Shown here: one piece after another, positions 16,809 through 25,743 of the stretch
Layout of the letters: every line of letters starts with the position of its first letter
How positions within the stretch are numbered: position 1 is the first letter of the stretch
Origin: Planctomycetota bacterium
GTDB lineage: Bacteria; Planctomycetota; Phycisphaerae; SM23-33
Direction of reading: 5' to 3'
Length of the DNA: 64,000 nt
NCBI GenBank assembly: GCA_022705325.1
Contig: JAKJER010000021.1
Span: 1 to 64,000 of the forward strand
Program-made: the position numbers and the translations under genes
The notes under the pieces: generated by a model
The model's database searches: none
Seen by the model: the letters and a program-made list of their open reading frames with translations, nothing else
Told to the model about the DNA's origin: nothing

Positions 16809-18362
16809 TCAGTCCACGATGTAGGCGGCGTCCAGTTTCAGGTTGTGGTCCTGGTACCAGCGGCGCAGGCGGCGGCGTCCCTCCAGCAGGAGCGGGTGCG
16901 AGGCGTCGTCGCGGGCCAGATTGGTCATCTCGCCCGGGTCGCGCTGGAGGTCGATCACCTGCTCGCGCTGCTTGCCTGAGACGTAGACGATGTACTTGTA
17001 ACGGTCCCAGAGGACCAGACGGCTCTTCTCGTTCTCGACCACCAGCGAGTCGCGCCAGTTCTCCACGCTGCGGCCCAGGGCCAGCGGGCGGAGGCTTCGC
17101 CCGGCCCGCCCGGACGGCGGGGCGATGCCCGCGAAGTCGCACAGCGTGGGGATCAGGTCCAGCCCGGTCGAGGCCAGATGCTCGCGGTCGACCGCGCCGG
17201 CGAACGTGACGCCCTTGAGGCTCAGCACCAGCGGCACGCGCGTCGCCTCTTCGTAGAGCACCGACTTGTGCTCCAGGCGGTGGGCGGAGTCCATGTCGCC
17301 GTGATCGCTGACCAGCACCACCAGCGTGTCTCGCTCGCGCCCGCCCTCGCGCAGGCCGGCCAGCACCAGGCCGATCTCGGAATCCACCCGCTCGGTCAGT
17401 CTGGCATAGGCCCAGCGGTGCAGCCGCCACTGCTGCTCGGTCCAGTTCTTGCGGACGTAGGGGCGGAACGGGCGCCAGTCCAGCGTTTCCAGGCCCTCGG
17501 GCTCGCCGGGGGGGATGTCGTAGTTCGCCGGCAGCGCCGGGCACTGCTCGCGGACGAACTTCTCCATCTCGCCGGGTGCGAAGGCCTGCGGCCCGTCGGC
17601 CGGCTTGGCGCTGGTGCCCTTGTTGGCCAGCACGTTGGAGGCGAAGGTGCGGTAGTAGCTCTCGCGGTCGGCCCGCTCGCGGAGGGCGTGGTCGTGGATG
17701 GCCATGAAGCAGATGTCGTGCGGGTTGATCAGCGAGACGACCATCAGGAACGGGCGGTCCTGCGGGCGGCGTAGGAAGTCGGCGGCGGCGCGGGCCAGAG
17801 GCTCGCGCTGATCGCGTGAGAGGACCTCGTCGAAGCCGTAGCCGTCCATCCCGCCGGCACCGCGGCCGCGGGCGCCCTTAGCGGCGCCGGTCGTCGTCGC
17901 CGCGCGCTGCGGCGGAGGAAGGTGCGTCTTGCCCCCGTAGACCGTGCGGTAGCCCGCCCGGCGAAACACCCGCCCCAGGCTCGACTGGAGGATCTCGTCC
18001 GGAACCGGCCGGGCGTTCCCGTTGTGCTCGATGCCGTTCACGCTGGGCAGCAGGCCGGTGAGCATGCTGAACCGCGAGGGCAGGCACACCGGGTTGCCGC
18101 AGTAGGCCCGCTCGAACCGCGTGCCCGAGGCCGCCAGCGAGTCCATGTTCGGCGTCTTCAGGTTTCGGTTGCCCGCGCAGCTCAACATGCCCGCGTGCTG
18201 CTGGTCGGTCAGGAGGATCACGATGTTGGGACGGTCCGCCCGCTCGCGGGCCGGCCGGTCCTTTTCCCGCTCGCCGGTCGCGGGCGCGTCGGCCGCCCGC
18301 GCCCCGGCCGCCGCGATCGCCGCGGCCGACAGGACCAGAAACTCTCGCCGATTGCTCTTCAT
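16809..18362 (-). CDS. Sulfatase (Cys-type, Tat-exported)
   Basis: 517 residues. The N-terminus KSNRREFLVLSAAAIAAAG is a twin-arginine signal. The alkaline-phosphatase-like fold begins RPNIVILLTDQQHAG (metal Asp pair). The signature CLPSRFSMLTG has Cys93, which must be converted to formylglycine, then SDHGDM (metal site) and a C-terminal RDPGEMTNLA. By family it removes sulfate from a polysaccharide or glycoside in the periplasm. ATG 18362 has GAGGTGA upstream; 18 further in-frame codons before it lack a ribosome site. It is the first gene of a minus-strand pair with the PL26-like lyase, suggesting desulfation before cleavage of the same glycan. Confidence 0.92.
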   Translation of the reverse strand: MKSNRREFLVLSAAAIAAAGARAADAPATGEREKDRPARERADRPNIVILLTDQQHAGMLSCAGNRNLKTPNMDSLAASGTRFERAYCGNPVCLPSRFSMLTGLLPSVNGIEHNGNARPVPDEILQSSLGRVFRRAGYRTVYGGKTHLPPPQRAATTTGAAKGARGRGAGGMDGYGFDEVLSRDQREPLARAAADFLRRPQDRPFLMVVSLINPHDICFMAIHDHALRERADRESYYRTFASNVLANKGTSAKPADGPQAFAPGEMEKFVREQCPALPANYDIPPGEPEGLETLDWRPFRPYVRKNWTEQQWRLHRWAYARLTERVDSEIGLVLAGLREGGRERDTLVVLVSDHGDMDSAHRLEHKSVLYEEATRVPLVLSLKGVTFAGAVDREHLASTGLDLIPTLCDFAGIAPPSGRAGRSLRPLALGRSVENWRDSLVVENEKSRLVLWDRYKYIVYVSGKQREQVIDLQRDPGEMTNLARDDASHPLLLEGRRRLRRWYQDHNLKLDAAYIVD

Positions 18363-18726
18363 GCCTTCACCTCGCTGTTTCAAAGAACAAACGCGTGAGG
18401 ACTGTCTATTGACCATTGAAAATTGACAATTGAAGCCCCCGCCCGGGCCTGCGGCGCTATAAAGATGACCCCCGATTGTAGTAGGCGCGTGCCCGGCCTC
18501 GCACTATCCTGAAGTCGGGGGGCGAGAGAGCGGGATGACAATTCAAGCTCTGGCTGATCCGCGTGCCGTGGGAGTGAAATAGTCCGGGGAGATTGTCGTG
18601 GGGTTGTTGCGGGGTGCGGGTTTGCCCGGGGGCGGATCGAATCGTAGGTTCCCCTCGAAGGCACAGAGGCCGGCTGCGGCGCTTGCCGTGGACAGGCCCC
18701 CTGGACATCCAAACGAGGAACCCGCC
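18363..18726. promoter_or_regulatory. 364-bp divergent region with a heptad ATTGA repeat
   Basis: This lies between the sulfatase (minus) and a PEP-CTERM gene (plus). At 18408-18435 ATTGA recurs four times at exact seven-base spacing (ATTGACC, ATTGAAA, ATTGACA, ATTGAAG), 45-75 bases before the sulfatase start. On the minus strand TACAAT (about 18475-18480) and TTTATA (about 18458-18463) are -10-like, without convincing -35 boxes. No gene is seen; the plus-strand half holds only the leader of the PEP-CTERM gene. Confidence 0.45.
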
Positions 18727-19395
18727 ATGACATTCCGAACCACAACGTTGCTCCTTTCGCTGACGGCGCTTTGTGCTTTCGCCTCCCCCACCCAAGCCGA
18801 ACCGGTTCTCACCGGCAGCGGCGGAATTCTGGACTCCCTGTACGGCTGGGAGAACCTCATCGAGGTCCAATCGGGGACGGATGATCTCTGGACCAATACC
18901 GGCACGGTCTTTGCCCGGGCCAAGGGCAAGTGGGCGGGCTACGACCAGACCTTCGGCTATCTCTGCGGCGAGGAAGGCGACACGTTCCGCTCGCTGTTCA
19001 CCGCCGAGGGCGACGGCTACCTGAACCGGCCGTACGCATGGGCCAACGCCTCTACTACCGGCGAGCAGTTCCGCTTCGCGCTGGATCCCAGCGGCGCGCC
19101 GCGGTGGAGTTCGGCCGTCGATGACAACTACGACGCCACCGACCACCTGCGGACCTTCGAGATCACCCTGGGCCCGTCGGCCGGCCACTACGTCCTGGCC
19201 TGGGAGGACCTCCCGTTGGGCGGCGACGCGGATTACCAGGACCTGATCGTGGAGGTCAGCGGGGCGCGGATCTACTCGCAGGCCGGCGCGACGGATGCCG
19301 GCGTGCCCGAGCCGACCACAATGGCGATCCTGGCCGCGGGCGGCGTGGGCCTGTTCGCCCGGCGCAAGGCCCGCCGCAGGACCAGGGCTGCGTAA
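18727..19395 (+). CDS. PEP-CTERM sorted protein with DUF4114-like domain
   Basis: 222 residues with a signal peptide (TTLLLSLTALCAFASPTQA). A DUF4114-type region follows, ending AWEDLPLGGDADYQDLIVEV, a calcium-binding-like Asp-rich motif typical of these surface proteins. The last 25 residues are a PEP-CTERM tail: VPEPTTMAILAAGGVGLFARRK, i.e. the PEP motif, a hydrophobic segment and an Arg/Lys cluster. Such tails are cut and attached by an exosortase, which is not in this window. GAGGAACC precedes the ATG. The role is probably extracellular matrix or cell surface; the ligand is unknown. Confidence 0.85.
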   Translation: MTFRTTTLLLSLTALCAFASPTQAEPVLTGSGGILDSLYGWENLIEVQSGTDDLWTNTGTVFARAKGKWAGYDQTFGYLCGEEGDTFRSLFTAEGDGYLNRPYAWANASTTGEQFRFALDPSGAPRWSSAVDDNYDATDHLRTFEITLGPSAGHYVLAWEDLPLGGDADYQDLIVEVSGARIYSQAGATDAGVPEPTTMAILAAGGVGLFARRKARRRTRAA

Positions 19396-19504
19396 GAGAC
19401 GCCTGATGCCCGCGTCGCGTCACCCCACCGGCGGCGTGTAGACGCGGATGGCGGCGACGCCGGCGGGGTTGCTTTTGCGGGCGGGTTCGGGTTTGATACC
19501 CCGC

Positions 19505-20659
19505 ATGGAGCCAGACAGACAGGGCGGCCGCGTGCTGGTGGTCTCGGCCTCGGTGGGCGCGGGGCATAACCAGGCGGCACGGGCAGTGGTCGAGCGGCTG
19601 CGGGAATACGCGCCGCACCTCGAGGTCGAGCACGTCGACGCGCTGAACTTCGCCGGACGGTGCTTCCGCGCGTGGTACGCGGGAGGCTACGCCCTCATGG
19701 TCAGCCGCCTGCCGTGGCTATATGGGCTGGGCTTCCGCATGACCGACCACCCGGACGGCCCCCGCCGGTCGCTGGCCGAGCGCAGGCGGCTGTGGACCGA
19801 GCGCCTCGCCATGCGCCGCATGAGCGAGCACATCCTGGCGGGGCGCTACGACCTGATCCTCCACACGCATTTCCTGGTCGCCCCGATGGTGGCCCGCATG
19901 AAGGACCTCGGCCTGCTGGACTGCCCGCAGGCGGTGGTCGTGACCGACAACGTGATCCACCGCTACTGGCACAGCCGCAACGTCGAGCGGTGGTTCCTGT
20001 CGGCCGACCTGGACGTCGACCGGGTGGCGCGGTGGGGCGTCGAGCGCGAGCGGATCGTCGTCAGCGGCATGCCGGTGCAGGCCAAGTGGCGAGCGGAACT
20101 GGACCGCTCGCGGGTGCTGGCCGAGTGGGACCTGCCGGCCGACCGCCCGATCGTGCTGCTATCGGGCGGGACGGACTTCGTGTGCGGGCCGGTGGTGCGG
20201 ATCGCCGACCAACTCGCCCGCGCCCGCGAGGACCTCTGCGTGGTGGTGCTGGGCGGGCGGAACAAGAAGCTGCTGGGGCAACTCGCGGGCCTGCGCCTGC
20301 CGGGCGATCGCCTCCGGCCTGTCGCCTTCACCGACCGCCTGCACGAATTGGTGGAGGCGTCGAGCCTGATGATTACCAAGGCGGGCGGGTCCACCATCGC
20401 CGAGTGCGCCGCCCGCGGAAAGCCCATGGTCTTTCTCAAGCCCGTGCCCGGGCAGGAGAAGGGCAACGCGCAGTACTTCGCCGCCGCCGGCGCGGGCGTG
20501 GTCGCCCCCAGCGTGCAGGAGACCATTCAGCAAACGCTGGAATTGGTGGGCGATCCGCAGCGCCTGGCCGCCATGAGCCAGGCCGCCGCAGCCCTCTACC
20601 GCCCCGCCTCGGAGACGATCGCCGACTGGGTCATCCAACGCCTGGGAGATAGAGACTGA
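19505..20659 (+). CDS. Diacylglycerol glucosyltransferase / MGDG-synthase-like glycosyltransferase (GT28)
   Basis: 384 residues, no signal peptide. The N-terminus RVLVVSASVGAGHNQAARAV is the MGDG-synthase motif, in which the region after GAGH binds the lipid acceptor. The C-terminal half has the nucleotide-sugar site KAGGSTIAECAARGKPMV and PGQEKGNAQYF, as in UgtP and plant MGD1. It should transfer a sugar from a UDP donor to diacylglycerol at the inner face of the membrane. Length is normal for the family. No clear ribosome site stands before the ATG at 19505, and the previous gene ends 109 bases earlier. Confidence 0.85.
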   Translation: MEPDRQGGRVLVVSASVGAGHNQAARAVVERLREYAPHLEVEHVDALNFAGRCFRAWYAGGYALMVSRLPWLYGLGFRMTDHPDGPRRSLAERRRLWTERLAMRRMSEHILAGRYDLILHTHFLVAPMVARMKDLGLLDCPQAVVVTDNVIHRYWHSRNVERWFLSADLDVDRVARWGVERERIVVSGMPVQAKWRAELDRSRVLAEWDLPADRPIVLLSGGTDFVCGPVVRIADQLARAREDLCVVVLGGRNKKLLGQLAGLRLPGDRLRPVAFTDRLHELVEASSLMITKAGGSTIAECAARGKPMVFLKPVPGQEKGNAQYFAAAGAGVVAPSVQETIQQTLELVGDPQRLAAMSQAAAALYRPASETIADWVIQRLGDRD

Positions 20660-20971
20660 CTGCCCACTTACCAACTGCAGGCGTTAGCAAGACACAGGAC
20701 AAGCTCTCCTGAGAGACTTGGAGTCCCTCGCCCGGTGAGAGCGACATGATGCGCCTTGCTGAGGGGGCGAGGTCGGGGGCTCGGGGGGACTGCGAAGTGG
20801 GATTCGCGGTCCACGGACGGAACCGTCAAGGAAGGCTGGACCCTGCCCCCGCGTGCCTGTAGAATACACGCGGTGGTAAGGGCACCGCGCAATGGACAGC
20901 CCAGGTTCTATGGAATAACTAGTAGGATGTTGCCCATTACCATGTACGGGGGCGGGCGAAGGTGAGAATTC
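20660..20971. promoter_or_regulatory. 312-bp region in front of the restriction/defence island
   Basis: No gene is supported here. GC content begins to drop toward the right end. TAGAAT at 20860-20865 is a possible -10 box for the island, with no strong -35. The island's first gene has AAGGTGA nine bases before its ATG. I see no flanking direct repeat or att-like tRNA fragment at this edge. Confidence 0.35.
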
Positions 20972-22960
20972 ATGGCGCGTAGGCGAAGCCAGACAACGAA
21001 CAAAGACCAGACGATTCTCTTGCCGGGTCGCAAGCCAAAAGAGCTTGTGCTGACTGTCGCGGGGAACATCGTCAAACACCTCGGCGTGCAGATGTATGCC
21101 GGCCGGCCCGTTCCTGCAATCGCAGAGTTGATTTCCAACGCCTGGGACGCGGACGCCACGGAGGTCGAGGTAAGCCTCCCGCTGGACGAAGCGTGGGAGC
21201 CAGATAACGAAAAGCAGATCATAACCGTATCCGACAACGGGAACGGTATGACCTGGGATATGGTGCGTGACGCCTATCTGAACGTTGGGCGTGACCGACG
21301 AAAGGCAGAGAAGACCGATAAGTCGCCCGGTGGGCGGCGACTACAAGGACGAAAGGGAGTCGGTAAACTCGCGGGGTTTGGAATCGCGGACACCCTCGAA
21401 GTGCAGACCGTGCACAAGGGCAAGGACTCCAGCCTGAAGGAACAGGTGCTTATCTGGTTCAAGCTCGACCTGTCTGATCTGACGAAAGTTGAGCGGGGGC
21501 CGGTCCCGGTTGATGTAGTCTACGCGGGGCCAATCAGTAAGGCTCCCGAGGAAGCGAGAACGACCAAGGGCACTACAGTGGTTCTGCGCCACCTGCATGA
21601 GCGCAAAGCGCGAAACGCGAACAGTTTCCACCACAGCATGGCCCAGCGTTTCCTGCTTATCGGCTCGAAGTTTCGCGTCCGCATAAACGGAGAGGATTTG
21701 CGCGAAGAGAGCATTTCGCTGCAGTGGCGCGAGCCAAAGAGGGGCTGGGGAAGCGACCAGGTTACGGGTTGCGGGCAAGTCAGCTACTGGCTCGGCTTTA
21801 CAGAGCACCCCCGCAAGCAAAACGAAGGCGAATTGAGCGGAATCCTCATCTACACCCGGGGCAAGATTTCACAGGAGGAGACCTTCTTTGAAATAAGCGG
21901 CGGGGTTACGGGGCAGCACGGGCTTCGATACATGGTGGGCATGGTGAAGGCCGAATGGCTGGACGCCGGAGTTGATTCTCCCGACCACATTGCCACACCG
22001 AGAGACTCCATTGCGTGGGAAAGCCCGGAGGGTATGGCTCTTAAGGAATGGGGGCAGAAGCTGCTCAGAAGATGCCTATCCGAATGGGCCAAATTCAGAG
22101 CGTCACTCCGCGAGAAGCACATCAAGGAGGTTAGCTCGGAAATCCAGACGCGGATTCAAAACCTTGCCCCGGCGTATAAAGGGGTTGCCCTGCAATTCGT
22201 GGACAAGTTCAAATCCGTTGAGATGGAGACGGCGGAATTCCAGGACATTCTCTCCTGGTTCCTCGACGCTCTCGAAAACGCCACGCTCCGCAGCATCCTT
22301 CAGAAACTGCGGGAAACCGACATCGGGGACCTTCATCAACTCGACGACCTGCTTTCAAAAATGGAGGTGCGAACTGCGGTAACGCTCCTCCAGATTATCG
22401 ACAGCAACTTGGCCGCTATCGAGACACTGGAAAAAATGCATCGCCAGAACGCCAAGGAACGAGGCGTCATTTCTAAGCACCTTGAGAAGAACCCTTGGTT
22501 AATCGATCCAACCTGGATGCTCAACAAAGCTGAAGCGCGGGTCGAGACCTGGATTAGAAACCAGTTCAAGACAAGCAAGGGGAGAAAAAAGGCCAAGGGA
22601 GACGACGACCGTGCTGACTTCTTTTGCGTGGCCGTAGGAGGTACATTGCACATAGTTGAAATTAAACGAGGAAAGCACATCGCCACAGTCAAGGACATCA
22701 ATCAGGCGGACAAGTATCGAAAGTACGTGGTCAAACGTTTCGCTGACCTCACGGATCCTAAGGCGATCAAGTACACGCACGTACAGAGCCACCTGATCGC
22801 AGCGGACTTACACGACGACGCGCAGAGCATCAAAGAGTCCTTTGCAAACAGCGGGTGGGTTTTCTTTACGACATGGGATGACCTTGTTGAACGGGCGAAG
22901 CAAAGCCACAATCAGTTTCGACAGATTCTCCAGAAACGGGCGAAAGAGAGCGAGCCTTGA
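20972..22960 (+). CDS. GHKL (MORC/Hsp90-like) ATPase fused to a C-terminal PD-(D/E)XK nuclease domain
   Basis: 662 residues. The N-terminal half is a GHKL ATPase: AELISNAWDADAT (Asn/Asp for Mg-ATP), TVSDNGNGMTWD (the DNGxGM box), GRKGVGKLAGFGIAD (the ATP lid glycines) and TKGTTVVLRHL. A long helical middle follows. The C-terminal part has a D...ExK pattern, Asp549 and Glu563-Ile-Lys565 (LHIVEIKRGK), which fits a restriction-type nuclease. MORC/MutL-like ATPases next to DNA methyltransferases and nucleases are known from prokaryotic restriction-modification loci (Iyer, Abhiman and Aravind), which is how I read it. It is followed by dcm and vsr genes on the same strand. GC is clearly lower than the flanks. 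The nuclease assignment rests on motif only. Confidence 0.8.
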   Translation: MARRRSQTTNKDQTILLPGRKPKELVLTVAGNIVKHLGVQMYAGRPVPAIAELISNAWDADATEVEVSLPLDEAWEPDNEKQIITVSDNGNGMTWDMVRDAYLNVGRDRRKAEKTDKSPGGRRLQGRKGVGKLAGFGIADTLEVQTVHKGKDSSLKEQVLIWFKLDLSDLTKVERGPVPVDVVYAGPISKAPEEARTTKGTTVVLRHLHERKARNANSFHHSMAQRFLLIGSKFRVRINGEDLREESISLQWREPKRGWGSDQVTGCGQVSYWLGFTEHPRKQNEGELSGILIYTRGKISQEETFFEISGGVTGQHGLRYMVGMVKAEWLDAGVDSPDHIATPRDSIAWESPEGMALKEWGQKLLRRCLSEWAKFRASLREKHIKEVSSEIQTRIQNLAPAYKGVALQFVDKFKSVEMETAEFQDILSWFLDALENATLRSILQKLRETDIGDLHQLDDLLSKMEVRTAVTLLQIIDSNLAAIETLEKMHRQNAKERGVISKHLEKNPWLIDPTWMLNKAEARVETWIRNQFKTSKGRKKAKGDDDRADFFCVAVGGTLHIVEIKRGKHIATVKDINQADKYRKYVVKRFADLTDPKAIKYTHVQSHLIAADLHDDAQSIKESFANSGWVFFTTWDDLVERAKQSHNQFRQILQKRAKESEP

Positions 22961-22970
22961 GCATCCGCAA

Positions 22971-24155
22971 ATGCCCATTGCTCTTGATGGTGTCGGCACT
23001 AGAATCCCAAAGCAGCACTCCGAATCCGAAGAAGAAGGCCAGAGAGTGGACAACGAGAAGCCTATCGCTGTAGACCTCTTTGCCGGGTGCGGCGGCTTGA
23101 CGCGCGGTCTCCGCGACGCGGGATTCCACGTGGCAGCAGCCGTGGAGGTTGATCCCATCGCGGGCAAGACGTATCGGTGGAACAATCGCCGCACCACCCT
23201 CTTTGAGAAGGACATTCGGGAGGTAACCGCCGAGGAGATCCAGGGAGCCGTGGGAAGAAAGAGCATTGCTCTCTTAGCCGGATGTGCTCCGTGCCAAGGG
23301 TTCTGCTCACTGACGGCGAAGAACAAGAAAGATGATCCCCGAAACAAGCTTCTCCTTGTTATGGCCGGGCTTATTGAAGAGTTGCAGCCAGAAGCGATCA
23401 TGATGGAGAACGTCCCGGGCCTCGTGGACCGGGGAAGGCAGATATTCCATGAGTTCTTGCAGACTCTGGAGCGGGCAGGCTATCATGTCGAGAACTGCTG
23501 GCGCGTGGAGCAAATGGCTAATTTTGGGGTCCCGCAGTCTCGGCGACGCTTGGTCTTGCTGTCTGGTCGCGGATGTGCCATTTCGTTCCCCCAGCCCACC
23601 CATGCCCGAGTTCCAACAAGAGAATCCTCTCTACAACCATGGGTTACGGTAGGAGAAACCATCGGGCACATGAAAGCCCCTGCCACCTTGAAGACCGCTC
23701 TCCGAAACGGCAGCCCGCAAACGTACAACTGGCATGTCGTCCGAGACCTCCTGCAAAGGACAAAGAACCGCCTGCGCGCTGCCGAACCCGGGAAGACGTG
23801 GTTGAAGGTGGACGATTCGCTGCGGCCGGAGTGCCATCGTAACGGATATGACGGGTTTACCAACGTCTACGGGAGGATGGCGTGGGATGAGCCCGCCCCA
23901 ACGATTACCGGCGGATGCACGACTCCCTGCAAGGGCAGATTCGGTCACCCGGATAGACGGCGATACACCATTTCGGTGCGAGAGGCAGCGATTCTCCAGA
24001 CGTTTCCTGAAGACTACCGATTCATAACAGATCACATGGATGCGGTGTGCGAGCTGATAGGAAACGCCGTGCCCCCGTTGTACGCGAAAGTGGCTGGCAG
24101 AAGAGTACTGTCGGCCATTCGTGAACACCGAGCACGAGAAACGACCCGAAGATGA
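22971..24155 (+). CDS. dcm: DNA (cytosine-5-)-methyltransferase
   Basis: 394 residues from ATG 22971. It should methylate C5 of cytosine in a specific site using S-adenosylmethionine. Conserved motifs in order: AVDLFAGCGGLTRG (I, Asp35), PCQGF (IV, catalytic Cys108), ENVPGL (VI, Glu146), QSRRRLVLL (VIII, from Gln189), a short target-recognition region, then TITGGCTTP and LIGNAVPP (X). Start is uncertain: GTG at 23046 has AAGG seven bases upstream and would put motif I near residue 10, as is common; ATG 22971 lies ten bases after the ATPase stop but lacks a ribosome site. It overlaps vsr by four bases (ATGA), so the two are translationally coupled. Confidence 0.93.
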   Translation: MPIALDGVGTRIPKQHSESEEEGQRVDNEKPIAVDLFAGCGGLTRGLRDAGFHVAAAVEVDPIAGKTYRWNNRRTTLFEKDIREVTAEEIQGAVGRKSIALLAGCAPCQGFCSLTAKNKKDDPRNKLLLVMAGLIEELQPEAIMMENVPGLVDRGRQIFHEFLQTLERAGYHVENCWRVEQMANFGVPQSRRRLVLLSGRGCAISFPQPTHARVPTRESSLQPWVTVGETIGHMKAPATLKTALRNGSPQTYNWHVVRDLLQRTKNRLRAAEPGKTWLKVDDSLRPECHRNGYDGFTNVYGRMAWDEPAPTITGGCTTPCKGRFGHPDRRRYTISVREAAILQTFPEDYRFITDHMDAVCELIGNAVPPLYAKVAGRRVLSAIREHRARETTRR

Positions 24156-24634
24156 GCCGGTGGCCCGGAAACGCGCAACGGGAGCAGACGACGTTCGGGC
24201 GGCTCCGCCGTAGCGAACTCATGTCCCTTGTTCGCAGCACGGGAAACAAAACGACCGAAAGGTGCCTTGTCTCTCTGCTCCGTGAGGCGGGCTTAAAGGG
24301 ATGGCGGAGACATCTCCCTCTTCCTGGCAAGCCCGACTTCGTGTGGCGGTCAGCCAGGGTCGCGGTCTTCGTTGATGGATGCTTCTGGCACGGCCACGAC
24401 TGCGGGAAGTGTTTGGACCCAAAGACCAATGCCAAGGCGTGGCGGGACAAGATCGCAGGAAACCAGGCGCGAGACCGAAAGGTCACGCGCGCATTGCGGA
24501 AAGAAGGATGGAAGGTAATCCGAATTTGGGAGTGCGAACTCAAGAAGAATCCCAGAAGATGCATGGCCAGAATTGCAGAGGCGGTCAAGAAACCGCAGGA
24601 GGCGAATCAGAAGCCAAGACATTCGGCCGCATAA
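24152..24634 (+). CDS. vsr: Very short patch repair endonuclease Vsr
   Basis: 160 residues. Vsr nicks 5' of the T in T:G mismatches arising from deamination of 5-methylcytosine, so it normally accompanies a C5 methyltransferase, as here. Visible motifs: TERCLVSLLREAG, LPGKPDFVW with the metal Asp62, and GCFWHGHDC with His80 and Cys residues as in the zinc and active sites of the family, then RKEGWKVIRIWECEL. The start codon overlaps the stop of dcm. It is the last gene of the low-GC island; the next gene is convergent, 78 bases away. The N-terminus may begin a little later, at ATG 24221 (LMSLVRSTGNK), the region where the family usually starts. Confidence 0.94.
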   Translation: MSRWPGNAQREQTTFGRLRRSELMSLVRSTGNKTTERCLVSLLREAGLKGWRRHLPLPGKPDFVWRSARVAVFVDGCFWHGHDCGKCLDPKTNAKAWRDKIAGNQARDRKVTRALRKEGWKVIRIWECELKKNPRRCMARIAEAVKKPQEANQKPRHSAA

Positions 24635-24712
24635 CCTCCGGGTAGGCAAAGAAAGGATCCAGGGGACACTCGTCCCTTGGGTCCTGTTGTTTCTTGGCTG
24701 CGTGGACCGCTG

Positions 24713-25660
24713 TTACGGAGCCGGCGGCGGAGGCGGGGTCGGCACGACCGGGGCCGGGGCCACCGGTGCGGCTGGAGCGGCCGGGACATCAGGCATGGCC
24801 GGGGCGGCCGGCGGCGCGGGGGCGACCTCCGCCTCAGGCACGACGGACGATACAGCCGGCGTGAGGAAACGATCCGGCGGGACCACCCAGATCTCGACGC
24901 GGCGGTTGAGGGCGTTGCCCTTGTTGCCCGGCGCGTTGGGTGCGATGGGGTGCCATTCGCCGAAGCCCATGGCGGCCATTCGCGGGTCGCTCACGCCGGC
25001 CTGCTTGAGCACCTTGAGAACGGCGACCGCGCGGTGGACCGAGAGGTACCAGTTGTTGGGATGGCGCATCCTGGTCTCGGGCTTGCCGATGGGGATGTCG
25101 TCGGTGTGCCCGGCGACGTAGACGTTGAACTTCGTGGCCGCGGGCGAGTTCATGATCTGGGCGAACTTTTCCAGGGCGCCCTGGGCGGGCCCGGTGACGT
25201 TGTCGCTGCCGGGTGCGAAGGTGAGATCGGACTTGAACTTCACCATGCCCAGTCGCCGGTCGTATTCCAGGAGGTTGGGGTTGTCGCGGGCGAGTTGCTG
25301 GAGCAGTTCGTCCAGTTCCGCCGGCAGGGCCACCCCGGGCACCTCGATGATCTGAGGCGGGGCCTTGGACTTGGCGGCCAGTTCATCGAAGCTCTTCTTG
25401 AGGGCGGCGTAGGCGGCTTCCAGGTTGGCCAGTTGCTGGTCCTTGGCCGCAAGTTGCTGCTGATAAGCGGCGACCTGGTCCAGCAGGGTTTGGTTCTGGG
25501 CCCGCAGTTCCCGCAGGGCGGCCTGGGTCTTTTCCAGTTCGGTCTGGGCGGCCTTGTTGAGGGCCAGGGCCTTGTCCAGCTCCGACTTGGGCACGCAGCC
25601 ACCGGTAGCCAGCAGCGAAGCCAACAGCGCGCCGCCCATGACAACCAGCACTCGTTTCAT
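24713..25660 (-). CDS. OmpA-family outer membrane lipoprotein
   Basis: 315 residues. The signal peptide ends in the lipobox LLATGGC, so it is lipid-anchored. Residues about 25-100 form a coiled coil (ELEKTQAALRELRAQNQTL...). The OmpA-like peptidoglycan-binding domain follows: FKSDLTFAPGSDNV, VAGHTDDIPIG, NNWYLSVHRAVAVLKVL and MGFGEWHPIAPN...NRRVEIW. The tail is Pro/Ala-rich (APAAPVAPAPVV). It should tie the envelope to peptidoglycan. It is the last gene of a minus-strand set with the HTH-membrane protein (83-base gap) and a small exported protein, an arrangement suggesting envelope function. Confidence 0.9.
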   Translation of the reverse strand: MKRVLVVMGGALLASLLATGGCVPKSELDKALALNKAAQTELEKTQAALRELRAQNQTLLDQVAAYQQQLAAKDQQLANLEAAYAALKKSFDELAAKSKAPPQIIEVPGVALPAELDELLQQLARDNPNLLEYDRRLGMVKFKSDLTFAPGSDNVTGPAQGALEKFAQIMNSPAATKFNVYVAGHTDDIPIGKPETRMRHPNNWYLSVHRAVAVLKVLKQAGVSDPRMAAMGFGEWHPIAPNAPGNKGNALNRRVEIWVVPPDRFLTPAVSSVVPEAEVAPAPPAAPAMPDVPAAPAAPVAPAPVVPTPPPPPAP

Positions 25661-25743
25661 AACGCGATCCTTTCCTTTTTGCGGCCCGCTCCGTCGGGCC
25701 TGCCCCCGAGGGGCGAGACGATTCCATTCTGCGAGGGTGGGGC

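Noticed and set aside
18408..18435. CRISPR or microsatellite array from the ATTGA heptads
   Set aside because: Only four seven-base units, no spacers and no cas genes; kept as a possible regulatory repeat only.
20972..24634. Integrated element with att sites
   Set aside because: I could not find flanking direct repeats, an integrase or a tRNA at either edge; low GC alone supports transfer, not the mechanism.
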